Origin: Acidobacteriota bacterium
GTDB taxonomy: Bacteria > Acidobacteriota > Vicinamibacteria > Vicinamibacterales > SCN-69-37
Assembly: GCA_021824055.1 (NCBI GenBank)
Contig: JAKALV010000046.1
Coordinates: 1-16,271 of the forward strand
Direction of reading: 5' to 3'
Length of the DNA stretch: 16,271 nucleotides
A model generated the notes under the pieces. It was given only the letters and a program-made list of their open reading frames with translations. It made no database searches and was not told the origin of the DNA. Positions 13,056 to 16,271 of the stretch are shown piece by piece. Made by a program: the position numbers and the translations under genes. Position 1 is the stretch's first letter. Each line of letters begins with the position of its first letter.

Positions 13056-14216
13056 ATGAAGATTCACGAGTTCCAAGCCAAAGCCATCCTCTCAAAATAT
13101 GGAGTCCCCGTACCGCGGGGCAAAGCCGCGGTCACGCCCGATGAAGCCAAGGCCGTTGCCCAGGAACTCGGTGGGGGTGTGGTCGTCGTCAAGGCGCAGA
13201 TCCACGCCGGCGGCCGAGGAAAAGGCGGCGGCGTGAAGGTTGCCAAGAATCCGGCAGAGGCATTCGACCTCGCTTCCAAGATTCTGGGCATGACGCTCGT
13301 GACGCATCAAACCGGCCCGCACGGCCGACTCGTGCAGCGCGTGCTTGTCGAAGAAGGCCTGCAGATGACCCGGGAGCTCTACCTCGGCATCGTGCTCGAC
13401 CGCTCCACGCAAATGCCCGTCGTCATGGTCAGCCCCGACGGCGGCATGGAAATCGAAAAGGTCGCGGCTGAAACGCCCGAGCGCATCTTCAAGGCGTTCG
13501 CGCATCCGGCGCTGGGGCTGCAGCCGTACCAGGCGCGGCAGCTTGCGTTCAAGCTCGGCCTCACCGGTGATCAGGTAGGGAAGGCTGTCAAGATGATGAT
13601 GGCGCTCTACCAGGCGTTTGTCGCTACCGACGCGTCGCTGCTCGAAATCAATCCGCTGGTGGTCACCGCGGCCGGCGACTTGCTGGCGCTTGACGCGAAG
13701 ATGGCGTTCGACGACAACGCGCTCTATCGCCACCCCGACTTCAAGGACCTGCGCGACCTCAGCGAGGAAGATCCGCTCGAGATCGATGCCTCGAAGTTCT
13801 CGCTGAACTACATCAAGCTCGACGGTACCGTCGGGTGCATGGTGAACGGCGCCGGTCTCGCGATGGCGACGATGGACATCATCAAGCTGGCCGGCGGCGA
13901 GCCGGCGAATTTTCTGGACGTCGGCGGCGGCGCCAACGCGGAGCAGATCAAGAACGCGTTCCGCATCCTGATGTCGGACACGGCGGTGAAGGCCGTGCTG
14001 ATCAACATCTTCGGCGGCATCCTGCGCTGCGACATCCTCGCGCAGGGCGTGATCGCCGCGGTGAAAGACCTGGGCGTGCGCGTGCCGATCGTCATCCGCA
14101 TGGAAGGCACGAACGTGGAACTCGGGAAACAAATGCTCAAGGACAGCGGCCTGAACTTCACGACGGCCGACACCATGAGCGAAGCCGCGACCGCCGTCGT
14201 CGCGCTGGGGAAGTAG
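13056..14216 (+). CDS. sucC: Succinyl-CoA synthetase (ADP-forming) beta subunit
   Basis: 386 residues, normal length. The N-terminal ATP-grasp region begins MKIHEFQAKAILSKYGVPVP, with the nucleotide loop VKAQIHAGGRGKGGG at about 45-58 and the acidic Mg site region ASLLEINPLV near 194-203. The C-terminal CoA-ligase domain has GCMVNGAGLAMATMD, FLDVGGGA and LINIFGGILRCD. With SucD it interconverts succinyl-CoA and succinate, making or using ATP/GTP. Start ATG 13056 matches the conserved N-terminus. An open frame back to 12981 is rejected because it runs through the promoter. The gene is divergent from sdhCAB and 4 bases from sucD. Confidence 0.97.
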   Translation: MKIHEFQAKAILSKYGVPVPRGKAAVTPDEAKAVAQELGGGVVVVKAQIHAGGRGKGGGVKVAKNPAEAFDLASKILGMTLVTHQTGPHGRLVQRVLVEEGLQMTRELYLGIVLDRSTQMPVVMVSPDGGMEIEKVAAETPERIFKAFAHPALGLQPYQARQLAFKLGLTGDQVGKAVKMMMALYQAFVATDASLLEINPLVVTAAGDLLALDAKMAFDDNALYRHPDFKDLRDLSEEDPLEIDASKFSLNYIKLDGTVGCMVNGAGLAMATMDIIKLAGGEPANFLDVGGGANAEQIKNAFRILMSDTAVKAVLINIFGGILRCDILAQGVIAAVKDLGVRVPIVIRMEGTNVELGKQMLKDSGLNFTTADTMSEAATAVVALGK

Positions 14217-14220
14217 TCCA

Positions 14221-15096
14221 ATGGCCGTTCTGATTGACAAGTCCACGCGCCTGATCGTTCAGGGCCTCACAGGCCGCGAAGGCACGTTCCACGCCAAGCA
14301 GGCGCAAGCCTACGGCACCAACGTCGTCGGCGGCGTCACGCCCGGCAAGGGCGGCACCACGCATGAGGGCTGGCCGGTGTTCAATACCGTGGCCGACGCC
14401 GTCAACGCCACGGGCGCGAATGCCTCGGTGATCTTCGTGCCGCCGCCCGGCGGCGCCGACGCCGTGATGGAAGCGGCCGACGCGAATCTGCCGCTCGCCG
14501 TCTGCATCACGGAGGGCATTCCGGTGCTCGACATGATGCGGGCCATGACGTTTCTGCGAGGCCGCAAGACGCGGCTCATCGGACCGAACTGTCCCGGGAT
14601 CATCACGGCGGGGCAGGCGAAGGCCGGCATCATTCCCGGCCACATCTGCAAGCCGGGCCGCGTCGGCATCGTGTCGAAAAGCGGAACGCTCACGTACGAA
14701 GCCATTCATCAGTTGACCGGCAATGGCCTGGGGCAGACGACGTGCATCGGCATCGGCGGCGACCCGATCATCGGGACGACGTTTATTGATGCCCTCAGCC
14801 TGTTTGCCGGAGATCCGGCAACTGAAGCGGTCGTCATGATCGGCGAGATCGGCGGCAGCGCGGAAGAAGAGGCCGCCGCATGGATCAAGGCCAACTTCAA
14901 CAAGCCCGTGGTGAGCTTTATTGCCGGACAGACGGCACCTCCGGGGCGCCGCATGGGCCACGCGGGCGCGATCATCTCCGGCGGTCAGGGGACGGCCGCC
15001 GAGAAGATGAAGGCGCTCACGGAAGCGGGCGTGACGGTGGTGAAGAGTCCGTCGGATATCGGCGCGGCCATCGACGCGCTGCTCAAGACACGGTAA
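14221..15096 (+). CDS. sucD: Succinyl-CoA synthetase (ADP-forming) alpha subunit
   Basis: 291 residues. A CoA-binding Rossmann domain (LIVQGLTGREGTFHAKQ, VGGVTPGKGGTTH) is followed by the ligase domain with GPNCPGII at 121-128 and VSKSGTLTYEAIHQLT. The phosphorylated histidine is H247 in RRMGHAGAIISGG. It forms the active heterodimer or tetramer with SucC. ATG 14221 lies 4 bases after the sucC stop, with GGGGAAG of the sucC end serving as ribosome site 7 bases upstream. No defects seen. Confidence 0.97.
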   Translation: MAVLIDKSTRLIVQGLTGREGTFHAKQAQAYGTNVVGGVTPGKGGTTHEGWPVFNTVADAVNATGANASVIFVPPPGGADAVMEAADANLPLAVCITEGIPVLDMMRAMTFLRGRKTRLIGPNCPGIITAGQAKAGIIPGHICKPGRVGIVSKSGTLTYEAIHQLTGNGLGQTTCIGIGGDPIIGTTFIDALSLFAGDPATEAVVMIGEIGGSAEEEAAAWIKANFNKPVVSFIAGQTAPPGRRMGHAGAIISGGQGTAAEKMKALTEAGVTVVKSPSDIGAAIDALLKTR

Positions 15097-15133
15097 CTTC
15101 CGCCGCAAACGCGCTCGTGGCACGCATCGGAGT

Positions 15134-15142
15134 TGATATACT
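15134..15142 (+). promoter_or_regulatory. korA promoter, extended -10
   Basis: TGA-TATACT is a near-consensus extended -10, 15 bases before the korA ATG and inside the 61-base gap after sucD. It suggests korA has its own promoter besides any read-through from sucCD. No clear -35 is seen. Confidence 0.6.
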
Positions 15143-15157
15143 TCCGATTGACCTGCC

Positions 15158-16271
15158 ATGAGCGTTGTCAACGACTTCACAATCCAAGTAGCCACGGTAA
15201 ACGGGTCGGGCAGCAACACCGCCAACCTCGTCTTACTTCGATCGATCTTCCAAATGGGTGTGCCGGTGTCGGGGAAGAATCTCTTCCCGTCGAACATTGC
15301 CGGTCTGCCCACCTGGTTCACCATTCGCGCAAACCATCGCGGGTACATCGCGCGCAAGAAGGAAATTGATCTTCTTGTGGCGATGAACGCCGAGACGGCG
15401 CGCGAGGATGTGTTGTCCCTGGAACCGGGCTGCACGGTCGTCTACGACGAACCGCTCAAGCTCAACACGCTGCGCGACGACGTCGCGTTCTTTCCGGTGC
15501 CGTACGACAAGATCGTCGCCGAGGTCTGTCCCGACGCGAAGCTGCGCAAGCTCGTCAAGAACATGATCTATGACGGCGTGCTGGCGTTCCTGCTGTCGAT
15601 CGACCTCGTCGAGATGGAGAAGGCGCTCGACAAGCAGCTCGGCAAAAAGCCGAAAGCCATGGCGCTCAACTGGGGCGCCCTGCAAGCCGGCCACAAGTAC
15701 GCGAGCGAGCACTTCACGCCGTCGGAGAAGTACAAGGTCGAGCGGCTGAGCAAGACGGCCGGAAAGATCCTGATCGAGGGCAACGCCGCCGCGGCGATGG
15801 GCTGCCTGTTCGGGGGCGTCACGGTCGTCGCCTGGTATCCGATTACCCCCTCGTCATCGCTGCCCGAAACGGTGATCGGTTATCTGCGCAAGTACCGCAT
15901 GGATCCCAAGACCGGCAAGGCCACGTTCGCGGTCGTGCAGGCCGAAGACGAGATCGCGGCCATCGGCATGGTGATCGGCGCGAGCTGGGCCGGCGCGCGG
16001 GCGATGACGTCCACGTCGGGACCGGGTGTGTCGCTGATGACGGAGTTCGCCGGCCTGGCGTACTACGCCGAAGTGCCGGCCGTGGTGTTCAACGTGCAGC
16101 GCGTGGGGCCGTCCACCGGATTGCCGACGCGCACGGCGCAGGCGGACATTCTTTCGACCGCGGTCAACTCGCACGGCGACACCAAGCATCCGCTGCTGCT
16201 GCCGGGCTCGGTGGAAGAGTGCTACGACATGGCGATCGCGTCGTTCGACCTGGCGGAACGGCTGCAGATCG
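15158..16271 (+). CDS. korA: 2-oxoacid (2-oxoglutarate):ferredoxin oxidoreductase alpha subunit, gamma-alpha fusion (3' truncated by window)
   Basis: 371 residues are visible from ATG 15158 to the window end; full-length members have about 600. Residues 7-185 are the gamma (pyruvate-ferredoxin-type) domain (QVATVNGSGSNTANLVLLRS, GLPTWFTIRANHRGYIARK). The alpha domain starts with ILIEGNAAAAMG at about 204, then AWYPITPSSSLPE with the YPITPSS motif at 227-233. QAEDEIAAIGMVIGASWAGA, TSTSGPGVSLMTEFAGLAYY and NVQRVGPSTGLPTRTAQADI follow. With a beta subunit (probably next, outside the window) it decarboxylates 2-oxoglutarate to succinyl-CoA, reducing ferredoxin, and is in principle reversible. 2-oxoglutarate specificity is inferred from fusion type and from sucCD next door; other 2-oxoacids remain possible. 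Confidence 0.9.
   Translation, partial: MSVVNDFTIQVATVNGSGSNTANLVLLRSIFQMGVPVSGKNLFPSNIAGLPTWFTIRANHRGYIARKKEIDLLVAMNAETAREDVLSLEPGCTVVYDEPLKLNTLRDDVAFFPVPYDKIVAEVCPDAKLRKLVKNMIYDGVLAFLLSIDLVEMEKALDKQLGKKPKAMALNWGALQAGHKYASEHFTPSEKYKVERLSKTAGKILIEGNAAAAMGCLFGGVTVVAWYPITPSSSLPETVIGYLRKYRMDPKTGKATFAVVQAEDEIAAIGMVIGASWAGARAMTSTSGPGVSLMTEFAGLAYYAEVPAVVFNVQRVGPSTGLPTRTAQADILSTAVNSHGDTKHPLLLPGSVEECYDMAIASFDLAERLQI

Noticed and set aside
13092..14246. 384-residue minus-strand open frame over sucC
   Set aside because: Compositional shadow of sucC; His/Arg/Asp-rich with no recognisable family, and sucC itself is fully convincing.
14158..15435. 425-residue minus-strand open frame over sucD and the korA start
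   Set aside because: Spans two genuine genes and the korA promoter; composition is that of an antisense shadow.
9642..16271. Claim of autotrophic reverse TCA cycle
   Set aside because: KOR, SucCD and SDH are shared with the oxidative cycle. The decisive citrate-cleaving enzyme is not in the window.

Overview
The window is high-GC bacterial chromosome. It probably comes from an acidobacterium of the Vicinamibacteria type. That is an inference from a long ADOP-family ('acidobacterial duplicated orphan permease') MacB/FtsX protein, PadR/permease modules, and a ferredoxin-dependent 2-oxoglutarate oxidoreductase beside sucCD and a five-helix-type succinate dehydrogenase. No rRNA, tRNA, CRISPR or transposase gene was seen.

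Layout. 1-407: 3' end of a small HD-domain hydrolase (+). 567-1241: spermidine-synthase-like methyltransferase-fold protein (-). 1413-3656: hybrid sensor histidine kinase with a multi-helix membrane sensor (+). 3680-4590: PadR regulator and a HAAS-type membrane protein, translationally coupled (-), with two operator-like repeats around the padR promoter. 4704-4864: remnant of a MacB-type permease keeping only its two ends (+). 4879-6444: GT-C-like polytopic membrane glycosyltransferase (+). 6445-6766: 322 bases without an intact gene, holding G-rich GTTCG repeats, a hairpin, the last 30 codons of a second PadR gene and a 9-bp-period repeat array. 6767-9509: ADOP permease broken by one frameshift (+). 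9510-9641: the same kind of array in the opposite orientation plus a strong intrinsic terminator. 9642-12977: sdhC-sdhA-sdhB operon (-). 13056-15096: sucC-sucD (+). 15158-end: korA-like 2-oxoacid:ferredoxin oxidoreductase alpha subunit, cut by the window edge (+).

The right 40% is a coherent TCA block. The KOR, SucCD and SdhCAB products catalyse three consecutive steps between 2-oxoglutarate and fumarate. The sdh and suc operons diverge from a 78-bp region that carries both promoters. Several promoters in the window share one form: an extended -10 (TGN-TAnnnn) with a very short leader.

The middle holds two PadR/permease modules that have decayed in opposite ways. In the first, PadR is intact and the permease is gutted. 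In the second, PadR is reduced to its C-terminus and the permease is nearly complete. The most unusual signal is a family of 9-bp-period GGTTCGNNN arrays. They lie in sense orientation directly after stop codons and share the same irregular 14-bp unit at the same place. One of them forms part of the sdh operon terminator.
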